DNA from: an uncultured Eubacteriales bacterium
GTDB lineage: Bacteria > Bacillota > Clostridia > Oscillospirales > Acutalibacteraceae
Direction: 5' to 3'
Assembly (NCBI GenBank): GCA_900315085.1
Contig: OMXW01000006.1
Location: forward strand, 1-32,785
Length of the DNA stretch: 32,785 nt
Made by a program: the position numbers and the translations under genes. Shown one piece after another: positions 26,541 to 32,444 of this stretch; the stretch's first letter is position 1; every line of letters begins with the position of its first letter. Under the pieces are notes generated by a model, which was not told where the DNA came from, ran no database searches, and was given only the letters and a program-made list of their open reading frames with translations.

Positions 26541-28736
26541 TTATCTTCTGCCGCGGTTATTGTTTCTGGGACGGCGCGGACGCTGGGGCTTATCGCCATC
26601 GTCCTCGGGCTTTAATCCGTCAACGTCAATAAGAACCTGACGGCGGCTCAGGTTGAGTCTGCCCTTGTCGTCGATTTCCATTACCTTTACGCGGATGATA
26701 TCGCCAACGTTTACAACGTCGGTCACGTTCTCAGTGCGCTTAACATCGAGCTGTGAAACATGAACAAGGCCTTCCTTGCCGGGTGCGATTTCTACAAACG
26801 CGCCGAAGTCCATGATTCTTGTAACCTTGCCAAGGTACATTGCACCGGGCTCGGGATCGGAAGCGATTGTCTGAACAATTTCAACTGCGCGCTTGCACTT
26901 CTCTGTGTCAAGACCTGCAACGAATACCTGTCCGAACTCGCCGTCCTCTTCGATATCAATTTTAACCTCACACTCTGCCTGGATCTCCTTGATAACCTTA
27001 CCGCTCTTGCCGATAACCTCGCTGATTTTGTCAGCAGGGATTGTTGTTGTGAACATCTTGGGAGCGAAAGGTGAAAGCTCTTCACGCGGCTGTGCGATTG
27101 CCTTGAGCATTACCTCGTCAAGGATGAACAGACGAGCCTTGTGAGTCTTTGCAAGAGCTTCCTTAACCATTTCAGGTGTAAGACCGCTGATTTTGAGGTC
27201 CATCTGGATTGCTGTGATACCCTCGTGTGTACCAGCTACCTTGAAGTCCATATCGCCGAAGAAGTCCTCAAGGCCCTGGATATCAACCATTGTCATCCAA
27301 CGCTCGCCCTCGGTGATAAGACCGCAGGAGATACCTGCAACGGGAGCCTTGATCGGAACACCCGCGTCCATAAGAGCGAGGGTTGAACCGCAGACTGAAC
27401 CCTGTGAGGTTGAACCGTTTGATGAGAGAACCTCGGAAACAAGGCGGAGAGCGTAGGGGAATTCCTCAACCGACGGAATTACAGGGAGAAGCGCTCTTTC
27501 TGCAAGCGCGCCGTGACCGATTTCACGTCTGCCGGGACCTCTGCTGGGCTTTGTTTCGCCAACCGAGTAGCTCGGGAAATTGTAGTGGTGGATATATCTC
27601 TTCTCGGTTTCGCCGTCAATACCGTCAAGAAGCTGCTTGTCGGATACGGGACCGAGTGTAGCTACGGTGAGAACCTGTGTCTGACCTCTGGTGAACATAC
27701 CTGAACCATGTGTTCTGGGAAGTACGCCTACCTCGGAAGCGAGAGGACGGATATCATCCATTCCTCTGCCGTCAACACGCTTCTGCTCATCGAGCAGCCA
27801 GCGGCGAACGATAAACTTCTGTGTCTTGTAGAGGCACTCGTCAATTGCTGCCTCCTGCTCGGGATAAAGCTCGTCGAATTTCTCGTGAACTGCCTCGTAG
27901 ATGGGCTTTAAGCGCTCGTCGCGGACAGTCTTGTCGTCGGTATCGAGAGCAAGCTTAACATCCTCCTCGGCAAATGCCTTAATTGCCTCAAACATGTCAT
28001 GGTCGGGCTCAAGGCTTGCAAACTCAAACTTGGGCTTGCCGATTTCGGCTGTGATTTCGTTGATAAATTTGATTATGCTCTGGTTAGCCTCGTGACCAAA
28101 CATGATTGCGTCGTACATTTCATCGTCGGATACGCAGTCTGCGCCTGCTTCGATCATCGCGATTCTCTCGCTTGTTGAAGCTACGGTTGTTGACATTCTG
28201 CTTACCTTTCTCTGCTCCTCTGTGGGGTTGATCACATATTCGCCGTCAACCATACCTACCGAACAGCCTGAGATTGGGCCGTTCCACGGAACGTCGGAAA
28301 TTGAAATAGCGATTGAAGCGCCGATCATTGCTACGATTTCGGGCTGGCAGTCGGGATCAACGCTCATTACCGTGCAGACGATTGAAACGTCGTTGCGCAT
28401 GCTCTTGTCAAAAAGAGGACGGATGGGACGGTCAATTACACGGCTTGTGAGGATTGCGTGCTCGCTGGGTCTTCCCTCTCTCTTTAAATATGAGCCGGGA
28501 ATTCTGCCTACGGAATAAAGCTTCTCCTCGTAGTCAACTGAAAGCGGGAAGAAATCTACTCCCTCTCTGGGCTTTGCGGACGCTGTTACTGCTACATGTA
28601 CCACGGTGTCGCCGTAGGTTACAAGACATGCGCCGTTTGCAAGCTGTGTCATTTTGCCTGTTTCTACCTTGAGCGGACGTCCCGCAAATTCGGTTTCGAA
28701 CACTCTGTACTTGTCAAATGTCATAAATCTGTTCAT
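26541..28736 (-). CDS. pnp: Polynucleotide phosphorylase
   Basis: PNPase degrades RNA 3' to 5' with phosphate and is a core mRNA-turnover enzyme. The 731-residue protein has two RNase PH domains (first with GACLVTYGDTVVHV, second with HGSGMFTRGQTQVL and FPSYSVGETKPSRGPGRREI), a KH domain (IPADKISEVIGKSGKVIKEI) and an S1 domain (GKVTRIMDFGAFVEIAPGKE). The tail is basic (RRPRNNNRGRR). AAAGGA stands seven bases before ATG 28736. It follows rpsO, the order seen in many bacteria, with a strongly structured spacer. It lies inside the putative intervening element 2. Confidence 0.98.
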   Translation of the reverse strand: MNRFMTFDKYRVFETEFAGRPLKVETGKMTQLANGACLVTYGDTVVHVAVTASAKPREGVDFFPLSVDYEEKLYSVGRIPGSYLKREGRPSEHAILTSRVIDRPIRPLFDKSMRNDVSIVCTVMSVDPDCQPEIVAMIGASIAISISDVPWNGPISGCSVGMVDGEYVINPTEEQRKVSRMSTTVASTSERIAMIEAGADCVSDDEMYDAIMFGHEANQSIIKFINEITAEIGKPKFEFASLEPDHDMFEAIKAFAEEDVKLALDTDDKTVRDERLKPIYEAVHEKFDELYPEQEAAIDECLYKTQKFIVRRWLLDEQKRVDGRGMDDIRPLASEVGVLPRTHGSGMFTRGQTQVLTVATLGPVSDKQLLDGIDGETEKRYIHHYNFPSYSVGETKPSRGPGRREIGHGALAERALLPVIPSVEEFPYALRLVSEVLSSNGSTSQGSVCGSTLALMDAGVPIKAPVAGISCGLITEGERWMTMVDIQGLEDFFGDMDFKVAGTHEGITAIQMDLKISGLTPEMVKEALAKTHKARLFILDEVMLKAIAQPREELSPFAPKMFTTTIPADKISEVIGKSGKVIKEIQAECEVKIDIEEDGEFGQVFVAGLDTEKCKRAVEIVQTIASDPEPGAMYLGKVTRIMDFGAFVEIAPGKEGLVHVSQLDVKRTENVTDVVNVGDIIRVKVMEIDDKGRLNLSRRQVLIDVDGLKPEDDGDKPQRPRRPRNNNRGRR

Positions 28737-28762
28737 AGTAAAATCCTTTCTGATATTTTATT

Positions 28763-28876
28763 ATATATCGGGATTTTACACCGTTTTAGCAATAAAACCA
28801 TACCGTATTAAATGTGTTGCTGATATATGGTATCGTTTTACCGCTAAAAAGGGTGAGTTATAAAATCCCGTTATAT
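28763..28876 (-). promoter_or_regulatory. Long imperfect hairpin in the pnp leader
   Basis: CGGGATTTTA (28769-28778) and TAAAATCCCG (28861-28870) are perfect inverted arms. Moving inward, CACC/GGTG, TTTTAGC/GCTAAAA, TAAAAC/GTTTTA and ATACC/GGTAT also pair, about 32 bp in total. ATATA/TATAT adds five more outside the arms. It lies 26 bp before the pnp start and may be an RNase III-type autoregulatory target like the pnp leader of E. coli, or a small palindromic insertion. Confidence 0.75.
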
Positions 28877-28894
28877 TTTTGCTAATTTGAATTT

Positions 28895-28926
28895 AGGGCA
28901 AACAGGGTTACTGCCCTGCTTGCCCT
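28895..28926 (-). terminator. GC-rich hairpin after rpsO
   Basis: AGGGCAAGCAGGG pairs over 13 bp (one G-T pair) with CCCTGTTTGCCCT, loop cagtaa, on the minus strand 13 bp past the rpsO stop. No T run follows, so it may stabilise or process the rpsO mRNA, or act as a weak attenuator before pnp. Confidence 0.65.
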
Positions 28927-28939
28927 GAGTTTGTAAGAA

Positions 28940-29203
28940 TTACTTACGGATACCGAGTCTTGAAATGATTGAACGGTATCTTTCAATGTCTACCTTCTTG
29001 AGGTAGCCGAGAAGGCTTCTTCTCTGACCTACCATCATTAAAAGACCGCGTCTGCTGTGATGGTCTTTCTTATGAATCTTGAGGTGCTCGGTGAGGTCGT
29101 TGATTCTCTTTGTGAGAAGCGCGATCTGAACCTCGGGTGATCCTGTGTCGCCCTCATGGGTAGCGTATTCGGCCATTATAGCCTGCTTTTCTTCTTTAAG
29201 CAT
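28940..29203 (-). CDS. rpsO: 30S ribosomal protein S15
   Basis: S15 of the small ribosomal subunit, 87 residues from ATG 29203. A GTG upstream overlaps the AAGGTGG ribosome binding site and is rejected. Family blocks include [49 protein letters not shown] and [12 protein letters not shown]. It has its own promoter and is followed by pnp 200 bp later. Confidence 0.98.
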   Translation of the reverse strand: MLKEEKQAIMAEYATHEGDTGSPEVQIALLTKRINDLTEHLKIHKKDHHSRRGLLMMVGQRRSLLGYLKKVDIERYRSIISRLGIRK

Positions 29204-29308
29204 TTTGTTTTCCACCTTTTATTTTATTTTCGCCTGAATCTCAGTAGCGGGCTGTGAAAATCCGCTTTGCGGCTTGACCCCGAAACCGTGATACAGGTCA
29301 ACTGCTTT

Positions 29309-29337
29309 ATTATATCACAACATATTGGAAATGTAAA
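29309..29337 (-). promoter_or_regulatory. Sigma-A promoter of rpsO
   Basis: TTTACA (29332-29337) and TATAAT (29309-29314) are 17 bases apart on the minus strand. The transcript would begin with a roughly 100-nt GC-richer leader, a possible site for S15 autoregulation; no specific fold was proven. Confidence 0.8.
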
Positions 29338-29347
29338 GACTTTTTCG

Positions 29348-29743
29348 TTATTCTTTATTTTCGCGTTTCGATTCGTGATCCTGGAGCATCTTTGAAAATA
29401 TAGCGATTATTCGCTTTTTCTCCGCTCTGTCAAATCTGCGGTAGGCTGCGATTATATCGCGCTCCGTTTTACTTAGAGTAACACTGTAACTTAGCCTATC
29501 CGAAAGCTTTGGGTTTGGGTTGTCTTCTATGAGGGTGTTTACATCTACCGAAAACAGCTTTGCAAGCTTATTTATTGTTGCTATGCTTGGTTCGGATACG
29601 CCTGTTTCATACTTGGTGTAGGTTGAGCGATTGACTGTGAGATAATTTGCTACCTGTTGCTGCGTCAGTCCGCTGCTGAGTCTGTATGCGGCGAGTTTTC
29701 TGCTGAACGATGTGCCGCGTTCATCAAGGTCTTTTTCCGACAT
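29348..29743 (-). CDS. XRE-family transcriptional regulator
   Basis: A 131-residue repressor-type protein. The N-terminal helix-turn-helix is clear: FSRKLAAYRLSSGLTQQQVANYLTVNRSTYTKYETGVSEPS, followed by INKLAKLFSVDVNTLI. The C-terminal half (LSKTERDIIAAYRRFDRAEKKRIIAIF) is helical and may dimerise. ATG 29743 stands six bases after a perfect AGGAGG; an ATG-like GTG upstream is too close to it. A 17-bp palindrome upstream is a candidate autoregulatory operator. Its targets are unknown; it lies inside element 2, so control of the recombinase is possible but unproven. Confidence 0.92.
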   Translation of the reverse strand: MSEKDLDERGTSFSRKLAAYRLSSGLTQQQVANYLTVNRSTYTKYETGVSEPSIATINKLAKLFSVDVNTLIEDNPNPKLSDRLSYSVTLSKTERDIIAAYRRFDRAEKKRIIAIFSKMLQDHESKRENKE

Positions 29744-29782
29744 GAACACCCTCCTTCCCTATGTATTTTGACCATTGGATTA

Positions 29783-29788
29783 ATTATA
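29783..29788 (-). promoter_or_regulatory. Probable -10 element for the XRE regulator
   Basis: TATAAT on the minus strand lies 40 bp upstream of the start. No strong -35 is visible. Confidence 0.5.
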
Positions 29789-29815
29789 ATACAACCAAAA
29801 TATGCTTTCTATAAA

Positions 29816-29832
29816 TGTGAAGATACTTCACA
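29816..29832. promoter_or_regulatory. Palindromic operator candidate
   Basis: TGTGAAG-ATA-CTTCACA is a perfect 7-bp inverted repeat. It lies just upstream of the XRE gene's promoter, the size and position expected for a dimeric XRE repressor's own operator. Confidence 0.55.
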
Positions 29833-29838
29833 ATAGGC

Positions 29839-29869
29839 AAAAAAAAGAGACGCCTAAGCAGGCAGCTCT
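29839..29869 (-). terminator. Terminator after the DUF4250 gene
   Basis: AGAG..GCCT pairs with AGGC..CTCT (loop gctt, two mismatches) on the minus strand, followed by a run of T. It begins at the DUF4250 stop. Confidence 0.8.
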
Positions 29870-30042
29870 TACATGAATTTATTCAATTTTTCGTCGTAGG
29901 TATAATCAACTGCTTCAAGCTTTTGTTCAAGCTCTTTTCTGTCTATTTGAAGGTCGTCGCACATTTCGTCGAGCGATGAGTAGCTGTCGCGGAGCTTGGT
30001 GTTTACATAGCTTAAAAGTATCATCGGGTCGTTCGGTATCAT
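29869..30042 (-). CDS. DUF4250 small protein
   Basis: A 57-residue protein (start MIPNDPMILLSYVNTKLRD, then SLDEMCDDLQIDRKEL, ending YTYDEKLNKFM). This matches the pattern of the DUF4250 family, small proteins common in gut Firmicutes, with a predicted helix-turn-helix-like shape. Function is unknown. AAGGAAA upstream serves as a modest ribosome binding site. It is an isolated short gene with its own terminator. Confidence 0.75.
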   Translation of the reverse strand: MIPNDPMILLSYVNTKLRDSYSSLDEMCDDLQIDRKELEQKLEAVDYTYDEKLNKFM

Positions 30043-30077
30043 AATATTTTCCTTTCCTTATTTATACTTTTATTTTA

Positions 30078-30281
30078 TCACAGATTATCGATTATATCAA
30101 TATTATTGTAATATCCGCTCATTGTTATTCCGATGTTTTCAAGCATCTTTTCTTTATACGGTTTTGATTGTTCTTTTGACAACTGCCAATTTACCTTATT
30201 ATCACAGAGCGTGAACCACGGAATTTTTTGATTATTTTCTGATAAAATAAAGGCTTCTGCGCGAAGCGTTTGCTTTTTCAA
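30078..30281 (-). CDS. 67-residue unknown protein divergent from recombinase 2
   Basis: From TTG 30281 (preceded by GGGGTGAT) this encodes 67 residues (KKQTLRAEAFILSENN... WFTLCDNKVNWQLSKEQ... ENIGITMSGYYNNID). A longer frame to 30392 would overlap the recombinase and is not favoured. No family is recognised with certainty. It is transcribed away from the recombinase across a 60-bp gap that carries an inverted repeat. A role as an accessory or directionality protein for the element is possible. Confidence 0.55.
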   Translation of the reverse strand: MKKQTLRAEAFILSENNQKIPWFTLCDNKVNWQLSKEQSKPYKEKMLENIGITMSGYYNNIDIIDNL

Positions 30282-30282
30282 A

Positions 30283-30341
30283 AATATCACCCCGATAATA
30301 ATTATGTGTTCGGATAAATAAATATTTACGGGAGTGATATT
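30283..30341. repeat. Inverted repeat spanning the divergent start region of recombinase 2
   Basis: AATATCACCCCG (30283-30294) and CGGGAGTGATATT (30329-30341) are inverted copies with one base inserted. Each arm contains the ribosome binding site of one divergent gene, so the symmetry could partly reflect that; it may also be a shared operator. Confidence 0.45.
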
Positions 30342-31748
30342 ATGGAGAAAAAAACAGCCGCCGCTTATATTCGCGTATCTACCACCGACCAAACCGAGCT
30401 TTCACCTGACAGTCAAATCAAGATCGTGCGGAAATACGCCGATCAGCACGGGTACAGATTGCCATATGAATATATCTTCCGAGACGACGGTATCAGCGGA
30501 AGGAGAGCCGATAAACGTCCTGAATTTAACGCGATGATTGCCGCTTCAAAACAAAAGCCTGCTCCGTTTTGCGCGGTGCTGCTGTGGAAGTTTTCGCGGT
30601 TTGCAAGGAATCAGGAAGAAAGCATTTTTTATAAGTCGATGCTTCGCCGCTGCGGTGTGGAGGTAATAAGCGTATCGGAGCCCGCTGTTGACGGACCGTT
30701 CGGCACTTTGATTGAGAGGATCATTGAGTGGTCTGACGAATATTACTCTATAAGGCTTTCGGGCGAGGTCAAGCGCGGTATGACAGAAAAGGCAGAACGC
30801 GGCGGCGCGGTAAGTATTCCATCGTTTGGTTATGATATAATCGACAAAAAGTATGTGCCAAACGATAAAGCTGATATTGTTAGGGAGATTTTTTCCGATT
30901 ACCTGAGCGGTATGTCATTGGTACATATAGCGCGGAATCTGAATTTACGCGGAATCAGGACGAACCGCGGCAACATGTGGGAAAGCCGAACGGTGGAATA
31001 TGTGCTGAGAAATGTTGTATACATCGGCAAGATACGCTGGAATCCAAAACGGCGCACCCGGTTAAACTACGGTGACAAGGACATTATTGTTTCAGACGGA
31101 TTGCATGAACCGATTGTTGAAAGAGAGATTTTTGACGAGGTTCAGCATAAGCTCGATGAACAGAAAAATCGGAGTTTGAAATACAGACACGAAAAGTCGG
31201 TTTGCAATGAATACATGCTCAGAAGTCTGGTTAAGTGCTCCGATTGTGGGGGAAGTCTGACTATGTCAGTCAAAGGCACGGGGCTTCAATGTTGTAATTA
31301 CATTCACGGGAAGTGCGGAGTATCGCATTATATTTCACTTAGTATCATTAATAAAACTATTATTGAAGCGGTTGAAAAGGCGTTTCATAATGAGTGCTTT
31401 GAGATAGAATTGAACCGCACATCAGAAAAACGCACTGATTATGATTTGATTATTCAAAAAGAAACTAAGAAATACGGTCGGATAAAAAAAGCGTATGAGG
31501 AAGGGATTTACAGCGTTGAAGAATACAAGACGAGCCGAAAGGTTATTGATGAAAAGATTTATAAGTTAAAAAAGCAGCGGGATTTCTCGGATAAGGTGAT
31601 TATGCCGACTGAGGGTAAAAAGGAAATTGCAGCCGTTCTGAAAAGTCATGATGTAAGCGAACGTGAGAAAAATGAGCTTTTGCGCTCCTTTATTCACAAA
31701 ATTGTTTTTGACCGTGCCGAATCTGCGGTGCGTATCTTTTTTGCCTGA
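30342..31748 (+). CDS. Large serine recombinase of element 2
   Basis: A 468-residue site-specific recombinase. The resolvase domain starts AAAYIRVSTTDQ with catalytic Ser13 and includes FRDDGISGRRADKRPEFN, WKFSRFARN and EPAVDGPFGTLIE. The recombinase domain (SFGYDIID, IARNLNLRGIRTNRG, VEYVLRNVVYIGK) is followed by a zinc-ribbon-like block (KCSDCGGSL then CCNY and KCG, with non-standard spacing) and a coiled-coil C terminus (KKYGRIKKAYEEGIYSVEEY). It is clearly different in sequence from the recombinase of element 1, so the two elements have separate enzymes. The gene ends 27 bp from the cotJC segment 1 junction. The start is supported by GGGAGTGAT. Confidence 0.95.
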   Translation: MEKKTAAAYIRVSTTDQTELSPDSQIKIVRKYADQHGYRLPYEYIFRDDGISGRRADKRPEFNAMIAASKQKPAPFCAVLLWKFSRFARNQEESIFYKSMLRRCGVEVISVSEPAVDGPFGTLIERIIEWSDEYYSIRLSGEVKRGMTEKAERGGAVSIPSFGYDIIDKKYVPNDKADIVREIFSDYLSGMSLVHIARNLNLRGIRTNRGNMWESRTVEYVLRNVVYIGKIRWNPKRRTRLNYGDKDIIVSDGLHEPIVEREIFDEVQHKLDEQKNRSLKYRHEKSVCNEYMLRSLVKCSDCGGSLTMSVKGTGLQCCNYIHGKCGVSHYISLSIINKTIIEAVEKAFHNECFEIELNRTSEKRTDYDLIIQKETKKYGRIKKAYEEGIYSVEEYKTSRKVIDEKIYKLKKQRDFSDKVIMPTEGKKEIAAVLKSHDVSEREKNELLRSFIHKIVFDRAESAVRIFFA

Positions 31749-31753
31749 TATTA

Positions 31754-31864
31754 TCACCTTTTGAAATACGCTCCTCCGTACTGACTTGCAATTATTTTTG
31801 CAAGCTTTAAGTTGGGCGTTTTGATGTTTACAGGATACTGTAATTTCTTTTCATATACAAACAT
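31754..31864 (-). CDS. cotJC: cotJC segment 1 (N-terminal residues 1-31)
   Basis: ATG 31864-31862 overlaps the cotJB stop by one base (TGATG), as in an intact cotJBC operon. It reads MFVYEKKLQYPVNIKT, then NLKLAKIIASQYGG, the standard CotJC N terminus. After QYGG the family similarity stops, and five foreign residues (AYFKR) lead to a TGA at 31754. At the 7-bp repeat 31776-31782 / 22400-22406 it joins in frame with segment 2 to give SQYGGPDGELGA. Without excision the cell would make only a 36-residue peptide. Confidence 0.93.
   Translation of the reverse strand: MFVYEKKLQYPVNIKTPNLKLAKIIASQYGGAYFKR
31776..31782. other. Recombination core, element 2, recombinase side
   Basis: CCGTACT on the plus strand is repeated at 22400-22406. 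Just inside the element, TACG and CGTA flank gaggag as a small inverted repeat. A core this short needs experimental confirmation, but the frame match supports it. Confidence 0.72.
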
Positions 31865-32118
31865 CAGCAGTCATCCTCGCTTTCCCACGGCCAGGGACCG
31901 TTAATCCATTTCCAGTTGTTGCCCTCGGTGATGTTCTTCTGCAGCGGTCCGTACTGACTTTCATAGTCAGCCTTTGCTTTTGCCGCCTGCATTTTGAACA
32001 TGTTCATCTTTTCGATTGTGTTTTCGTCGTTTGGGTGCGTGTCAAGAAAAAGCTGCAAATCGAGTGCGGCAAACTGATAGGTCGACAGCTTTTTGAGCAA
32101 AGCCTCGCGTTTAGTCAT
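31864..32118 (-). CDS. cotJB: Spore coat protein CotJB
   Basis: CotJB is a small spore-coat-associated protein encoded with cotJA and cotJC. The 84-residue product starts MTKREALLKKLSTYQFAALD and has LFLDTHPNDENTIE, a conserved CotJB block, then YGPLQ and a Trp/Pro-rich end (NWKWINGPWPWE). ATG 32118 overlaps the end of cotJA by 8 bases; a GTG four codons earlier is also possible. The stop overlaps the cotJC start, so translation of the three genes should be coupled. In B. subtilis the cotJ operon is expressed in the mother cell. Confidence 0.94.
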   Translation of the reverse strand: MTKREALLKKLSTYQFAALDLQLFLDTHPNDENTIEKMNMFKMQAAKAKADYESQYGPLQKNITEGNNWKWINGPWPWESEDDC

Positions 32119-32311
32119 CGCCGCCACCACACTTGCTTCCGTAGAACGGTTTATCTAAATTAGGGTACATCGTTCCCATTGCAAAGCCGTGGTCGGCTGA
32201 ATAGGTTTCTGTTGCCAGCGCCTGAAACGGCACATATGCCATTGCGAACGGTGTTTTTTCGGGAAACTCGGTCAGACCGTATTGCTGATTGATTATTTCT
32301 TTCAGCTTCAA
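32111..32311 (-). CDS. cotJA: Spore coat associated protein CotJA
   Basis: A 66-residue CotJA-type protein. The family core is FAMAYVPFQ followed by GFAMGTMYPNLDKPFYG and a Gly/Asp-rich end. The start is TTG 32311, with GGAGGAG seven bases upstream; no ATG is available in this frame. It is the first recognised gene of the cotJ operon, divergent from a TspO-family gene. No sporulation promoter could be assigned with confidence in the upstream 130 bp. Confidence 0.9.
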   Translation of the reverse strand: MKLKEIINQQYGLTEFPEKTPFAMAYVPFQALATETYSADHGFAMGTMYPNLDKPFYGSKCGGGDD

Positions 32312-32444
32312 TTTTACTCTCCTCCATTTCTGAGCACTGCTCGTTATCAGTATATTCGGAGGGTCGTTTTTTGTGAGAACGCCATGAATATTTTGAATTA
32401 TCGCTCATATACTTATTATGAAAAATAACAGGTGAGGCGATAAT

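Larger units (their letters stand above)
22400..31782. mobile_element. cotJC intervening element 2 (9.4 kb, serine recombinase plus rpsO-pnp and others)
   Basis: The DNA between the two 7-bp cores interrupts cotJC after codon 31 (the Tyr-Gly-Gly). It contains a CHAP-domain protein, a broken X-Pro dipeptidyl-peptidase, pnp, rpsO, an XRE regulator, a DUF4250 gene, a 67-residue unknown and a large serine recombinase ending 27 bp from one core. Excision would remove 9,376 bp and join segments 1 and 2. Housekeeping genes inside such an element are unexpected. Excision is inferred from the sequence. Confidence 0.78.

Noticed and set aside
30342..31748. Recombinase 2 as a phase-variation invertase for a nearby promoter
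   Set aside because: No flanking inverted repeats of suitable size surround a promoter; the repeats found are direct and lie in cotJC.
16778..31782. Prophage or conjugative element
   Set aside because: No capsid, tail, portal, terminase, relaxase or mating genes are present; the cargo is metabolic and housekeeping.
16572..31864. cotJC as an ordinary decayed pseudogene
   Set aside because: All three segments keep frame, order and strand, have no internal lesions, and rejoin exactly at repeats. Random decay would not give this.
32160..32408. An 82-codon frame overlapping cotJA in another frame
   Set aside because: Its C-terminal half is a shadow of cotJA. The first 30 codons could be a small gene, but no supporting motif was found.
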